Part shown: positions 50,603-59,011 of the stretch, piece by piece
Numbering within the stretch: position 1 is the stretch's first letter
Layout of the letters: the number at the start of each line of letters is the position of its first letter
NCBI RefSeq assembly: GCF_029223485.1
Contig: NZ_JARHTP010000008.1
Location: 248,001 to 312,000, forward strand
Direction: 5' to 3'
Source: Streptomyces coacervatus
GTDB lineage: Bacteria > Actinomycetota > Actinomycetes > Streptomycetales > Streptomycetaceae
DNA length: 64,000 bases
Notes under the pieces: generated by a model
Told to the model about the DNA's origin: nothing
What the model saw: the letters and a program-made list of their open reading frames with translations, nothing else
Databases searched by the model: none
Program-made: the position numbers and the translations under genes

Positions 50603-51553
50603 ATGCGACGCAAGCCACGGATCCCGCCCGCTCCCCTGCCACAGCGGCACGGGGTGGATCCGGTGCGGGTGCGGCTGCCCGTCGAGGGCCCGTGGGCCAC
50701 CGTCCGCGAGCACCTGGTGCAGCGGCTGTCCGGCGCGGGTGTCGGCGTCGTGGACGGGATGTTCGACGCGGGGAAGATCGTCGGAGCCGACGGGCGGGCC
50801 GTGGCGCCCGACGCGGCATACGAACCCGGCATGTTCGTGTGGTTCCACCGGGAGCTGCCCGACGAGGTGCCGGTGCCGTTCCCGCTGGAGGTCGTGCATC
50901 GCGACGAACACATCGTCGTCGCCGACAAACCGCACTTTCTGGCCACCACCCCGCGCGGCAGCCACGTCACGCAGACCGTGCTCGCCCGTCTGCGCCGGGA
51001 ACTGGACATCCCCACGCTGGGCGCCGCACACCGGCTGGACCGGCTCACCGCCGGGCTGGTGCTGTTCACGGTGCGGCCCGAGGAGCGGGGCAGGTACCAG
51101 TCGCTGTTCCGGGACCGGCTGGTGGGGAAGGAGTACGAGGCGGTCGCCCCTTACGATCCCGGGCTGTCTCTGCCCCGGACCGTGCGGAGCCGGATCGTGA
51201 AGGAGCGGGGCGTGCTGGCGGCCTACGAGGTGGCAGGCGAGCCGAACGCCGTCAGCCGCGTCGAGCTGATCGAGCGCAACGCATACGGTTTCGGCCGGTA
51301 CCGGCTGACCCCCAGCACCGGGCAGACCCATCAGCTGCGCGTCCACATGAACGCGCTCGGGGTCCCCATCCTCGGCGATCCGCTCTACCCCGTGGTGACC
51401 GGACCCGTGCCGGCCGGCGACTTCCGGCGGCCCCTCCAACTGCTGGCCCGAGCGCTGGAGTTCACCGATCCGGTCACGGGTGTGGAGCACCGGTTCCGCA
51501 GTGCGCGAACCCTCGAAGCATGGAGCTCCTACGGCGACTGGGCCGCTCAGTAG
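50603..51553 (+). CDS. RluA-family pseudouridine synthase
   Basis: 316 aa. An N-terminal region (about 1-85) resembles a degenerate S4-like segment. The catalytic domain has LEVVHRDEHIVVADKPHFLATTP, AAHRLDRLTAGLVLFT with the catalytic Asp in HRLDR, YEVAGEPNAVSRVELIERN and GQTHQLRVHMNALGVPILGDPLYP. It isomerises uridines in rRNA or tRNA; target unknown. The ATG at 50603 was chosen; a TTG three codons upstream is possible. Its 3' end is partly repeated after the terpene cyclase gene (53070-53120). Confidence 0.94.
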   Translation: MRRKPRIPPAPLPQRHGVDPVRVRLPVEGPWATVREHLVQRLSGAGVGVVDGMFDAGKIVGADGRAVAPDAAYEPGMFVWFHRELPDEVPVPFPLEVVHRDEHIVVADKPHFLATTPRGSHVTQTVLARLRRELDIPTLGAAHRLDRLTAGLVLFTVRPEERGRYQSLFRDRLVGKEYEAVAPYDPGLSLPRTVRSRIVKERGVLAAYEVAGEPNAVSRVELIERNAYGFGRYRLTPSTGQTHQLRVHMNALGVPILGDPLYPVVTGPVPAGDFRRPLQLLARALEFTDPVTGVEHRFRSARTLEAWSSYGDWAAQ

Positions 51554-52110
51554 CCGCGCCTCCACGGCCACAACTGCCGCGCGTATCCCACCAGTTGACT
51601 TGCACAGCTGTGAACGGATCGGCACCAACTCTTTCGGATCGAGTCCACACATGACAACATTTCAACCAAGTGCGCCCCTCGTGTGCCGTCGTACGCTCCT
51701 CCTACGCTCCTTCACGGCGACCGGGGTCGCGCGCACGCTTGGGATTACAGCGAGAAGTGGGATGTTCTTGCGGAGGCTCGGGTCATGGCACCAAGTCGCG
51801 TTGAGGTCGAGGCGGTAACCCCGGAGATACCGGCTTGGCAGGGCCCTGCATTACCCGCATTACCCGCGAATCCCACCGTCACTGTCTGCCCTTCGACCAC
51901 AGGTCGCGTTACAACGAGCAGACCGCTCAGCTGTATACCGTGATGGGTGGAGACGGCTACGTGGGCCGCGTCACGCAGTACCAACGGATAAACGTGCCGT
52001 GACGCAATCCAGTGGATGGCCTGTCCAGTTCCGCGCTTCCCACGCCCTGTGTTCGAGGGAGATGCTCGCCGACAAGATCGTCAGCCACTCTTCGTGATGA
52101 GGACATCGCT
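51554..52110. other. AT-richer gap before terpene cyclase, no convincing gene
   Basis: 557 bp with no frame showing normal codon bias or a known family. The first bases, TCAGTAGCCGCGCCTCCA (51547-51564, overlapping the rluA stop), mirror the end of the P450 gene at 53114-53131. Near 51850 a 9-bp unit, GCATTACCC, is repeated in tandem. It looks like foreign or decayed DNA attached to the cyclase; the cyclase promoter must lie within it. Confidence 0.5.
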
Positions 52111-53058
52111 ATGCCGACTCTTGAGCTCGACGTACCGTTCGCCCTGCGGACAAACCCCCGGCTGGAACAGGCTCTCCCAGGACATGTGCAGCGTCTGTGG
52201 GGCTTCGGCCTGCCGGAGAAGGTCTACCTGGCCCAGCGGTGCCCCGACATCGTCGGAGGGTGGTGGCCTGAGGCAAATGGCGATGAACTGGACTTGGGAC
52301 TGGACTTCTTCGCCTGGCTGTTCCTGGTCGACGACGCCTTCGACGGCCTCAACACACGGGAAGCAGAGAAGCTGATCAAGACGTTCACCGCCGTCGTGGA
52401 GGGTGCCGGCGGCAACGGCGACAGCCGGGTCGACTTCTTCGCCGATGTGTGGGCCCGGCAGTGCAAGGGGATGTCAGCCCGATACTGCAGGCGCGCGGCA
52501 GACAACTGGACGAAAGTGTTCGACGCCCTCCTGACGGAGGTCGTGAACATGGCGGAGTGCCATTTCCCCACGATCGAGGAGTACCGCAATATCCGGTACC
52601 GATCCGGATACATGCCCCCGATACTCGATATGACCGAGCGGCTCCGGGGTTTCGAGCTTACGCCCGAGGTATATGCCGATCCGGTATTCCGAACCCTCTA
52701 CGACGCGAATGTGTGGTGCCTCAACCTGGTCGATGACCTGTTCTCGTTCGAGAAAGAGGCAGCTCAGGGAGAGCCGCACAATATGGTGCTCGTCGTCGAG
52801 CGAGAGCGTGGCTGCTCACGTTCGGAGGCGGTCGATGCGGTGGTGTCCATGCTGGGTGAGTACCTCGCCGGCTTCCTCACGGCAGAAGCCCGGCTGTCGG
52901 CCGCGCTGGAAGCTCGCGGCGTCTCTCTGACAGACCGGGCGAACACCTACGCCTTCGTCGACGACCTGCGATCGAGCTGCGCATCCTCCTACTACTGGTG
53001 CCGCAGCTCTCCCCGATACACCGGGGAGATGGAGTGGCTGAGCTTCCGCGACGAATGA
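52111..53058 (+). CDS. class I terpene cyclase (sesquiterpene synthase-like)
   Basis: 315 aa. The first metal motif is LFLVDDAFDGLN (DDxxD) near residue 75; the second is CLNLVDDLFSFEKEAAQGE near 210, a DDxxSxxxE form of the NSE triad with Asp for Asn; SSPRYTGE near the end holds the Arg-Tyr pair. It ionises a prenyl diphosphate, most likely farnesyl diphosphate. GAGGA lies 8 nt before the ATG. Codons such as ATA and GC content are unlike the neighbours, and flanking duplications suggest insertion beside the conservon. The adjacent P450 could oxidise its product. Cyclised product not predictable. Confidence 0.92.
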   Translation: MPTLELDVPFALRTNPRLEQALPGHVQRLWGFGLPEKVYLAQRCPDIVGGWWPEANGDELDLGLDFFAWLFLVDDAFDGLNTREAEKLIKTFTAVVEGAGGNGDSRVDFFADVWARQCKGMSARYCRRAADNWTKVFDALLTEVVNMAECHFPTIEEYRNIRYRSGYMPPILDMTERLRGFELTPEVYADPVFRTLYDANVWCLNLVDDLFSFEKEAAQGEPHNMVLVVERERGCSRSEAVDAVVSMLGEYLAGFLTAEARLSAALEARGVSLTDRANTYAFVDDLRSSCASSYYWCRSSPRYTGEMEWLSFRDE

Positions 53059-53069
53059 GCTTCCAGTGC

Positions 53070-53120
53070 CCGCTCCAACAGCGGGCGCGAGCACTGGAGT
53101 TCACCGATCCCGGTCAGTAA
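53070..53120 (+). pseudogene. remnant of an rluA 3' end behind the terpene cyclase
   Basis: Translated in frame it reads PLQQRARALEFTDPGQ then TAA, nearly the same as PLQLLARALEFTDPVTG inside the intact RluA protein (DNA similarity with 51429-51476). Its stop overlaps the stop of the convergent P450 gene. It marks the old junction between an rluA gene and the conservon. Confidence 0.75.
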
Positions 53121-54598
53121 CCGCGCCACCAGAGCAGGAAGCGGCGCCAGGCGCCCTTCGGGCGGGCCGGTTCCTGAGGTGCCGGCGCGGCCTGCTGGGG
53201 TGGTGCGGCCGGCTGGGGTTCCGGGGCAGCGGCGGCCGGTTTCGGCTGTGTGTTGCCGACCTCCCAGTCGGTGCGCTGCGACGGGACGAGCGCGGGGCCG
53301 GACAGCGCCTTCACGTCCTGCTGGGGCTTCGGCTCGAAGCGGACCGGCAGTTCCACCAGGTGCCGGTTGGAGATGGACGCCCGCCAGCGCAGCTCGTCCT
53401 CCTCGCAGGCGAGTTGAACGTCCGGGAGGCGGGTCAGCAGCGCGTCGACGCCGACGTCGGCGATGGCGCGGCCGATGTCCTGGCCCGGGCATTCGTGAGG
53501 GCCGCCGCTGAAGGCGAGGTGGGAACGGTTGCCCATCATGTTGGCCGACGCGTCGGGGCGTACGCGCGGGTCGACGTTGCCCGGTGCGATACCCAGGAGG
53601 AGGCCGTCGCCCTTGCGGATGCGCTGACCGCCCAGCTCGGTCTCCTGCTTGGCGAAGTAGCCAAGGATGGTGCTGAACGGCGGCTCGTCCCACAGGGACT
53701 GCTCGACCGCCTGAGGCACCGTCATCTGACCGCCGTTGAGCTGGGCACGGAACCCGGGGTCGGTGAGCACCACTCGCAGTACGTTGGCGAGGAGGTTGGC
53801 GGTGGATTCGAACGCGACGATCAGGACGACCCGCAGGTGCTGGCCGACCTCCTCGTCGGTGAGCCGTGCCGGGTGGTTGATCAGGTGGCTGGTGAAGTCG
53901 TCCTCGGGTTCGGCACGGCGGCGGACGGTGAGCCGCATCAAGGTGTCCATGATGTATTGGTTGCTGGCGATGGCCGTCTCGGTGCCCTTGAGCATGTCGC
54001 GGGCGGCCTGCACGATCCGGTCGTTGTACTCCTCGGGCATGCCGAGGATCTCGCACATCACCGCCATCGGCAGGTGCTCGGCGAACTGACTGACCAGGTC
54101 GGCCCTGCCCTCCTTGCAGAACTTGTTGACGAGGTGCTGGGTCGCACGGTTGATGTGGCGGCGGATGCCCCGGTGGTCGATGGTCGACATGGCACCGGTG
54201 ACCGCGCCACGCAGCCGCAGGTGCTCGTCGCCCTCGGCGTGGCAGCAGATGGGCTGCCAGGCGATGTGGGGAATCAGCGGGTGATCCGGCTTGATCGTGC
54301 CGTCCTGCATGGCGGTCCACAACCGGGTGTCACGGCTGTACTGCGAGGGGGCGCTCACCATGTGCAGGTTCTCGCTGTGGCCGAGCACCACCCAGATCGG
54401 CACGTCCTCGTGCAGCAGCGCGGGAGCCACGGCGCCGTGCTCGGCGCGGAGCTTCTCGTACACGGCTCCGAGGTCCTCCGCCTCGGGGCCGTACAGCCGT
54501 CGCAGCCCGCCGGCGCCGATGCCGTGCGCGGGGCAGCCGGGGGGCGGGCCGGCCATGGACTCGTCCGTACCGGTCGGAAAGAGGGGTTCAGGCGTCAC
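53114..54598 (-). CDS. conservon cytochrome P450, CYP157-like (CvnE/RarE)
   Basis: 494 aa. Heme-binding loop FSGGPHECPGQDIGRAIADV with the Cys ligand near residue 370. The I-helix region is RVVLIVAFESTANLLANVL. The K-helix motif ExxR is missing: AVEQSLWDEPPF occupies its place, the EQSLW variant reported for CYP157 proteins of Streptomyces. A Pro/Ala-rich tail of about 60 residues ends WRRFLLWWRGY. It is last in the conservon operon, 141 bp after the GTPase gene. By order it corresponds to RarE. Whether it is catalytically active is open. Confidence 0.92.
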   Translation of the reverse strand: MTPEPLFPTGTDESMAGPPPGCPAHGIGAGGLRRLYGPEAEDLGAVYEKLRAEHGAVAPALLHEDVPIWVVLGHSENLHMVSAPSQYSRDTRLWTAMQDGTIKPDHPLIPHIAWQPICCHAEGDEHLRLRGAVTGAMSTIDHRGIRRHINRATQHLVNKFCKEGRADLVSQFAEHLPMAVMCEILGMPEEYNDRIVQAARDMLKGTETAIASNQYIMDTLMRLTVRRRAEPEDDFTSHLINHPARLTDEEVGQHLRVVLIVAFESTANLLANVLRVVLTDPGFRAQLNGGQMTVPQAVEQSLWDEPPFSTILGYFAKQETELGGQRIRKGDGLLLGIAPGNVDPRVRPDASANMMGNRSHLAFSGGPHECPGQDIGRAIADVGVDALLTRLPDVQLACEEDELRWRASISNRHLVELPVRFEPKPQQDVKALSGPALVPSQRTDWEVGNTQPKPAAAAPEPQPAAPPQQAAPAPQEPARPKGAWRRFLLWWRGY

Positions 54599-54739
54599 GA
54601 TGGTGGCTCCGAAGCTGAAGTGGATCCGGTGTAAAAGAGGTGATGGGCTCCCCCGGTCCGGGCGGTTCGACCGAAGCCGGGAACGTGGGGGAGGTCGTGC
54701 GCGGGGCAGGGCGGCCGTACCCCTCGACCGATGTGCGGC

Positions 54740-55360
54740 TCACGTGGGGGCCTTTGCTCTCGCCAGTGAGTGCAGGAAGCGCAGCAGCGTCATCAGGACG
54801 TCCCGGCTGGAGGCCCGGCGGCGCGCGTCACAGTCGATGATCGGGATCTCCTCGGCGAGGTCGAGTGCGGTGCGCAGGTCGGCAATGGGGTAACGGGGCG
54901 CGTCCGGGAAGGAGTTGACGGCGATCACGAAGGGCACGCCGCGCTCCTCCAGCCGCCCTATGACGTCGAAGCTGACCTCCAGCCGACGGGTGTCGATCAG
55001 CACGACCGCGCCCAGCGCGCCCTCGAACAGGCCGTTCCACAGGAACCAGAAGCGTTCCTGGCCGGGCGTGCCGAAGAGGTACAGCACCAGCTGGTCGGTG
55101 ATGCTGATGCGGCCGAAGTCCATGGCGACGGTGGTGGCCGTCTTGGACTCGGAGCCGTAGTTGTCGTCGACCCCGACGCCGGCCTGCGTCATGGTCTCCT
55201 CGGTGGTCAGCGGCCTGATCTCGCTGACCGAGCCGACCATCGTCGTCTTGCCGACTCCGAAGCCGCCCACGATCACGATCTTCACCGCGGCCTGGGCCGT
55301 GTGCGGCAGATGATCCTCTGTCCGTGGTCCGGGGATGGTGTCAGAGCCTTTGAAGTCCAT
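54740..55360 (-). CDS. conservon GTPase (CvnD/RarD-type)
   Basis: 206 aa Ras-like P-loop protein. G1 is IVGGFGVGKTTMVGSVSEI, followed by PLTTEETMTQAGVGVDD; G3-like LYLFGTPGQERFWFLW replaces DTPGQ; AVNSFPDAPRYPI replaces NKxD and DCDARRRAS is the G5 region. These are usual for the Mgl/Cvn subfamily. It acts with CvnA-C at the membrane as a switch that resembles a eukaryotic G-protein module. Its first 20 bp overlap the DUF742 gene. By order it corresponds to RarD, which affects aerial growth in other streptomycetes. Confidence 0.95.
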   Translation of the reverse strand: MDFKGSDTIPGPRTEDHLPHTAQAAVKIVIVGGFGVGKTTMVGSVSEIRPLTTEETMTQAGVGVDDNYGSESKTATTVAMDFGRISITDQLVLYLFGTPGQERFWFLWNGLFEGALGAVVLIDTRRLEVSFDVIGRLEERGVPFVIAVNSFPDAPRYPIADLRTALDLAEEIPIIDCDARRRASSRDVLMTLLRFLHSLARAKAPT

Positions 55361-55772
55361 GCATCACCGCTTCGAGGAGGGAACGGTCGGGAAGCGCCTG
55401 CCGCACGATCGGGGCGCGCGCGTGCACCAGTTCTGTCGTCAGCATGTCGGTGAGCAGCACGGTCACCACGCTGAACGGCAGGCTCAGATAGGCCGAGAGC
55501 TCGGCCACCGAGAGGGGGGCCGTGCAGAGCCGGAGCATCGCCGTCTGCTCCGGAGTGGCGGAAGGCGGCGGGTCGGCGCGCGCCACGATTAACGTGACCA
55601 GGTCGATGTCGGCGCGTTCCCCGTCCGGCCCGGCGACGACGTAGAGCCGCTCCGGGGCCTTCGCGTCACCCTCTTTGCCTTCTTTGCCTTCTTTGCCTTC
55701 TTTGAAAGGTGCCGGGGGAGGTTCTGGGGTGTCTTGACCGGGGTATCGCCGTCGGCGTTGCGGAGGAGTCAT
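55341..55772 (-). CDS. conservon DUF742 protein (CvnC/RarC-type)
   Basis: 143 aa. After a charged N-terminus with a KEGKEGKEG repeat (about residues 24-33), LYVVAGPDGERADIDLVTLI, TAMLRLCTAPLSVAELSAYL, SLPFSVVTVLLTDMLTTELV and PDRSLLEAVMHGLQRL match DUF742, a winged-helix-like adaptor in conservons. The ATG overlaps the roadblock stop as ATGA, and the end overlaps the GTPase start, so all are co-translated. The repeat is encoded by a 9-bp DNA tandem. Confidence 0.95.
   Translation of the reverse strand: MTPPQRRRRYPGQDTPEPPPAPFKEGKEGKEGKEGDAKAPERLYVVAGPDGERADIDLVTLIVARADPPPSATPEQTAMLRLCTAPLSVAELSAYLSLPFSVVTVLLTDMLTTELVHARAPIVRQALPDRSLLEAVMHGLQRL
55672..55707. repeat. 9-bp tandem repeat inside cvnC
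   Basis: TCTTTGCCT occurs three times in a row at 55672, 55681 and 55690, with a partial fourth (TCTTTGAAA). The unit encodes Lys-Glu-Gly, so copy changes keep the frame. It is an AT-rich microsatellite in very GC-rich DNA. Confidence 0.85.
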
Positions 55773-56176
55773 ACGGTCTGCCCATTGCGCCGGGGCGGAC
55801 TGGTGAGATGGGCCCCGATGCGTACGACGAGATCGCGCATGCGGTTGCTCATCAGGCCGGGTTCGGCGACCACGTCGGAGAGCACCGCGAGGTAGGCGTT
55901 GGCTCCGGCGGCCATCAGATAGAAGTAGCCGCCGTTGATCTCGATGATGACCAGCTTCATCCGGCCGTCGCTGCCCGGGATCTCGTGGGCGACGGCGCCC
56001 GCCAGGCTCTGCAGGCCCGCGCAGGCCGCGGCCACGCGGTCGGCGGCGTCCGGATCACCCCCGTAGCGAGCAATGCGCAGGCCGTCGGCGGAGAGCACCA
56101 CGATCATCTCGATGCCCGGTACTCCGTCGGCGAGATCCTTGAGCATCCAGTCGAAGTTGGCTCGCTGCTGGATCAC
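55769..56176 (-). CDS. conservon roadblock/LC7 protein (CvnB/RarB-type)
   Basis: 135 aa. NFDWMLKDLADGVPGIEMIVVLSADGLRIARYG, LQSLAGAVAHEIPGSDGRMKLV and YLMAAGANAYLAVLSDVVAEPG are typical of roadblock/LC7 domains that act as GTPase co-regulators (MglB-like). The GTG at 56176 overlaps the sensor stop as GTGA; a long upstream ORF in frame is a shadow of cvnA. It bridges the sensor ATPase and the GTPase in the conservon complex. Confidence 0.95.
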   Translation of the reverse strand: MIQQRANFDWMLKDLADGVPGIEMIVVLSADGLRIARYGGDPDAADRVAAACAGLQSLAGAVAHEIPGSDGRMKLVIIEINGGYFYLMAAGANAYLAVLSDVVAEPGLMSNRMRDLVVRIGAHLTSPPRRNGQTV

Positions 56177-57765
56177 GTGTGGTCCCTCTCGTCGTCGGCC
56201 TCGATACGGGCCGGCTCTGTGGTCGGCTGGGTGAATGCGGTCGGGTCGGGGTCGCCTTTGAGCCCCTCCCAGAACGCCTCGACCCACAGCCCGGGTTCGG
56301 GTTCCTTCGTCTCCGGCTCGGGTTCGGGCACCGGCGACGCCCACGCGGGCCGGGTCGCCCGGGCCTCCCGCTCCGCCTCTTCGGCGGCGGCCTGTTCGGC
56401 GTACCGCTGGCTGAGCGGGATCTTGACCCGGCTGCGCCGCTGCGGCAGGCCGCCCGCGGTCCACTCGGTGACCTCGGGGACCTCGTCCTCCATGGACACG
56501 CCGGCCGGAATGCGCGGGCTGGTGGGACGCCGCCTCTTCGGTGCGCGCTTGGGACCTTCGAGCGCACCGAGTTCGAGCTTGGGTGCCGCGGTCGCGCCGA
56601 TGCCGTGGGCGAGGCCGGGCGCGGTGTCGCTGGTCATCATCACGCGCGGCACGACGAGGACGGCGCGGACACCGCCGTACGCGGAGGAGCGCAGCGAGAT
56701 CTGCATGTCGTACGCCTTGCACAGGCGGCCCACGACAGCCAGGCCCAGCCGGGGGGAATCGCCGAGTTCCTGGAGGTCGACGCCGGCCTTGGCGCGCTCC
56801 AGCATGGTCTCGGCCTTGGCGCGGGCCTCCTCGCTGAGGCTGACGCCGGCATCTTCGATCTCGATGGCGACGCCGGTCTGCACCTCGGTTGCGATGACGT
56901 GCACCTTGGTCTGCGGCGGCGAGTAGCGCGTGGCGTTGTCGAGGAGTTCGGCGCAGGCGTGGATGACCGGCTCGACGGAGATACCGCTGATGTTGACCTT
57001 GGCGATGTTGTCCAGCGAGATGCGCCGGTACTCCAGGATCCGGGACATGGCGCCGCGCAGCACGCTGTACAGCGGTACGGGCTGCGGCCACTGCCGTCCG
57101 GGGCGGCCGCCGCCGAGCACCGCGACGGAGTCGGCGAGGCGGCCGATCAGCGCGGTGCCGTGGTCGATGCGCAGCAGGTCGTCGAAGACCTCGGGGTTGC
57201 GGCCGTGGTCCTCCTCCATCTCCCGGAGTTCCTTGGCCTGTTGGTGCACGATCGCCTGGACGCGGCGGGCGATGTTGACGAAGGAGCGCTGCGAGGAGTC
57301 CCGCAGGGCTTCCTCGTTGTCGATGATGTCGAGCATCCGCTTGACCACCGCCACCTGGGCTTTGGGCAGTTCGCGGTAGGCGGGGTCGATGTCGCCGAGC
57401 CGGCGGATCACCTCTCTGGGCGGAGTCCCGCCACGCAGGTACTCGATGGCGGCAGGCAGGATCTCGTGCGCGAGGCGGTGCATCTCCTGGTCGTGTCCGG
57501 AGATGCGCCGTTCGAGATACGCACTGTGACGGGCGCTCTCCTCGCGCACCGCCCGCAGGGTACGGCCGCGGCGCACCGCTTCGGCCGCCGTCGCGATGAC
57601 CAGGAGCGTGGCGACGGCGCCGCACCAGACGACGGCCGCCCGGGCCGGCACGGTCACCAGGGCGACGGCTGCTCCGGTCGCTGCGGCCATCACTATGGCG
57701 GGCAGCAACAGCACGCGCGCGTACGGAAGTTCACGGCGCCCGGGAGGGGATTGAACACTCACCAT
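56173..57765 (-). CDS. conservon sensor histidine-kinase-like ATPase (CvnA/RarA-type)
   Basis: 530 aa. Two N-terminal membrane helices (VLLLPAIVMAAATGAAVALV; VVWCGAVATLLVIATAAEAV), a helical region with RSFVNIARRVQAIVHQQAKELREME and RIDHGTALIGRLADSV, then an HATPase domain: HACAELLDNATRYSPPQTKVHV (N-box), EIEDAGVSLSEE (G1) and PRLGLAVVGRLCKAYDM. A disordered Arg/Pro/Glu-rich tail ends it. These proteins resemble nitrate-sensor kinases but lack a canonical H-box. First gene of the operon, GAGGG before the ATG. By order it corresponds to RarA. Confidence 0.95.
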   Translation of the reverse strand: MVSVQSPPGRRELPYARVLLLPAIVMAAATGAAVALVTVPARAAVVWCGAVATLLVIATAAEAVRRGRTLRAVREESARHSAYLERRISGHDQEMHRLAHEILPAAIEYLRGGTPPREVIRRLGDIDPAYRELPKAQVAVVKRMLDIIDNEEALRDSSQRSFVNIARRVQAIVHQQAKELREMEEDHGRNPEVFDDLLRIDHGTALIGRLADSVAVLGGGRPGRQWPQPVPLYSVLRGAMSRILEYRRISLDNIAKVNISGISVEPVIHACAELLDNATRYSPPQTKVHVIATEVQTGVAIEIEDAGVSLSEEARAKAETMLERAKAGVDLQELGDSPRLGLAVVGRLCKAYDMQISLRSSAYGGVRAVLVVPRVMMTSDTAPGLAHGIGATAAPKLELGALEGPKRAPKRRRPTSPRIPAGVSMEDEVPEVTEWTAGGLPQRRSRVKIPLSQRYAEQAAAEEAEREARATRPAWASPVPEPEPETKEPEPGLWVEAFWEGLKGDPDPTAFTQPTTEPARIEADDERDHT

Positions 57766-58061
57766 GTAGGCCCTCTGAAAAAGATCGGCTGGGTGTCTGG
57801 GGAGCTTGCAAGTGGGGTACGCATGGGACTGCGCTGGATCTTCGGTATTTTTGGGAACAAGCGCACGAATACACCTCAACTCGGTGCGCTGCGGGCGAGC
57901 TTAGTCCGACCGGATCATCGCCGTGTCATATTCAGCAAGCACCTGAAATGAGCCCGGGCCAAGGGGTACCCTCGGCTCCATTTACACGCTCAGGACCCAT
58001 TCGAACACGGTGTGTCACGGCGTACAGGCATACGAAAACAACTCACCGTGACGAGTGAAGT
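57766..58061. other. upstream region of the conservon operon, no gene
   Basis: 296 bp, distinctly AT-richer than its surroundings (for example CTTCGGTATTTTTGGGAAC on the plus strand). It must hold the promoter of the conservon operon and the 3' end of the TetR transcript. No convincing hairpin or ORF was found. Confidence 0.4.
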
Positions 58062-58697
58062 TCAGATACCGGCGATCCGCAGGGCCGCATCGGCCGTTGC
58101 CTCCGCGAACACCGACACCGGGCGCTCGGGGTCGGAGCGGTGCACGAGGATCACGCCCTCGATCAGACCGAACAACAGGTCCGTACGGAGATCGAGCTCG
58201 CTCTTGGCGAGCGCACTCCCGGCGGCCGTGGCGGCGAGCAACTGCCGGTAGGCGTCCTTGAGTTCGGCGCGCACCGCATGGAAGCCGGCGAACCGCTCGG
58301 CGTGCACCTCGGGCAGCAGATAGAGCCCGCCGAGGTTGTGCGGGCCGCCGCACAGCAGCTCCACATCCGTCCGGCACAGCTCCCACAGCCGGTCCTCGGG
58401 CGGTGCCGCATCCTCGGCGAGGAGCTGTCGGGCGTAGGCCAGCGAGGGCGTGACCGTGGACTCCAGGAGCTCGGCGAGGAGCTCCTCCTTGCCGGATACG
58501 TAGTGGTACATGGAAGCCTGCCGCATGCCCGCGCGCTCGGCGACCGCACGGGTGGTCGTGGCCGCATAGCCGCGGGTGGTGAACAACTCGGCGGCCGCGG
58601 CGAGCAGTTCGTCGCGCGGCTGCAGCCCGCTGTCCGGCCGCTGCACGACCCGCGGCCTACCGACCCGTCGGCCGCCTCCTCCACCCGGCGTTCCCAT
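58062..58697 (-). CDS. TetR-family transcriptional regulator
   Basis: 211 aa. HTH: DELLAAAAELFTTRGYAATT, TRAVAERAGMRQASMYHYVSGKEELLAEL. The C-terminal ligand domain is all-helical and of no recognised subfamily (DRLWELCRTDVELLCGGPHN, DLLFGLIEGVILVHR). It starts with a Gly-rich tail. It is divergent from the UAAP1-UAAP2-carboxylase operon, whose promoter has a 22-bp perfect palindrome; this is its most likely operator, and the copy before the APC permease would be a second target. Confidence 0.93.
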   Translation of the reverse strand: MGTPGGGGGRRVGRPRVVQRPDSGLQPRDELLAAAAELFTTRGYAATTTRAVAERAGMRQASMYHYVSGKEELLAELLESTVTPSLAYARQLLAEDAAPPEDRLWELCRTDVELLCGGPHNLGGLYLLPEVHAERFAGFHAVRAELKDAYRQLLAATAAGSALAKSELDLRTDLLFGLIEGVILVHRSDPERPVSVFAEATADAALRIAGI

Positions 58698-58732
58698 GCG
58701 TTCGATCCTCGCATACGGCTATGCGGGGCGAT

Positions 58733-58930
58733 CCCCGGGCGATCTGCGGGCGAGCCCCGGGCGGCTTGCGGGGGTCCCCGGGCGGCCTCCGGGCGGCCCC
58801 AAGGCGAACTCCGGCCATCTCCGAGCACCCTCCGACCATCTCCGGGCACCTCCGGACGACCTCCGAGCGGCCTCCCGGCGGCCAAGGACGACCTCCGGCC
58901 ACCTCCGGGTGCCCTCCGACCAGCGCTCAG
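58733..58930. repeat. degenerate short tandem repeat tract between TetR and carboxylase operon
   Basis: Units of 10-12 bp around CTCCGRNCA/GCCTCCGG recur more than ten times, such as ATCTCCGAGC, ACCCTCCGACC, ATCTCCGGGC, ACCTCCGGACG, ACCTCCGAGCGG. A plus-strand frame through it reads LRPSPSTLRPSPGTSGRPP-like text but has no proper start. I see no gene in 58698-59073. Confidence 0.6.
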
Positions 58931-59011
58931 GCCATCTACGGACGGCCCTCGTGAGGCCCCGGTAACCCACCGGCAACGCGCGGGCAATGCCTGCGACCCG
59001 CCCGCCTCCTA

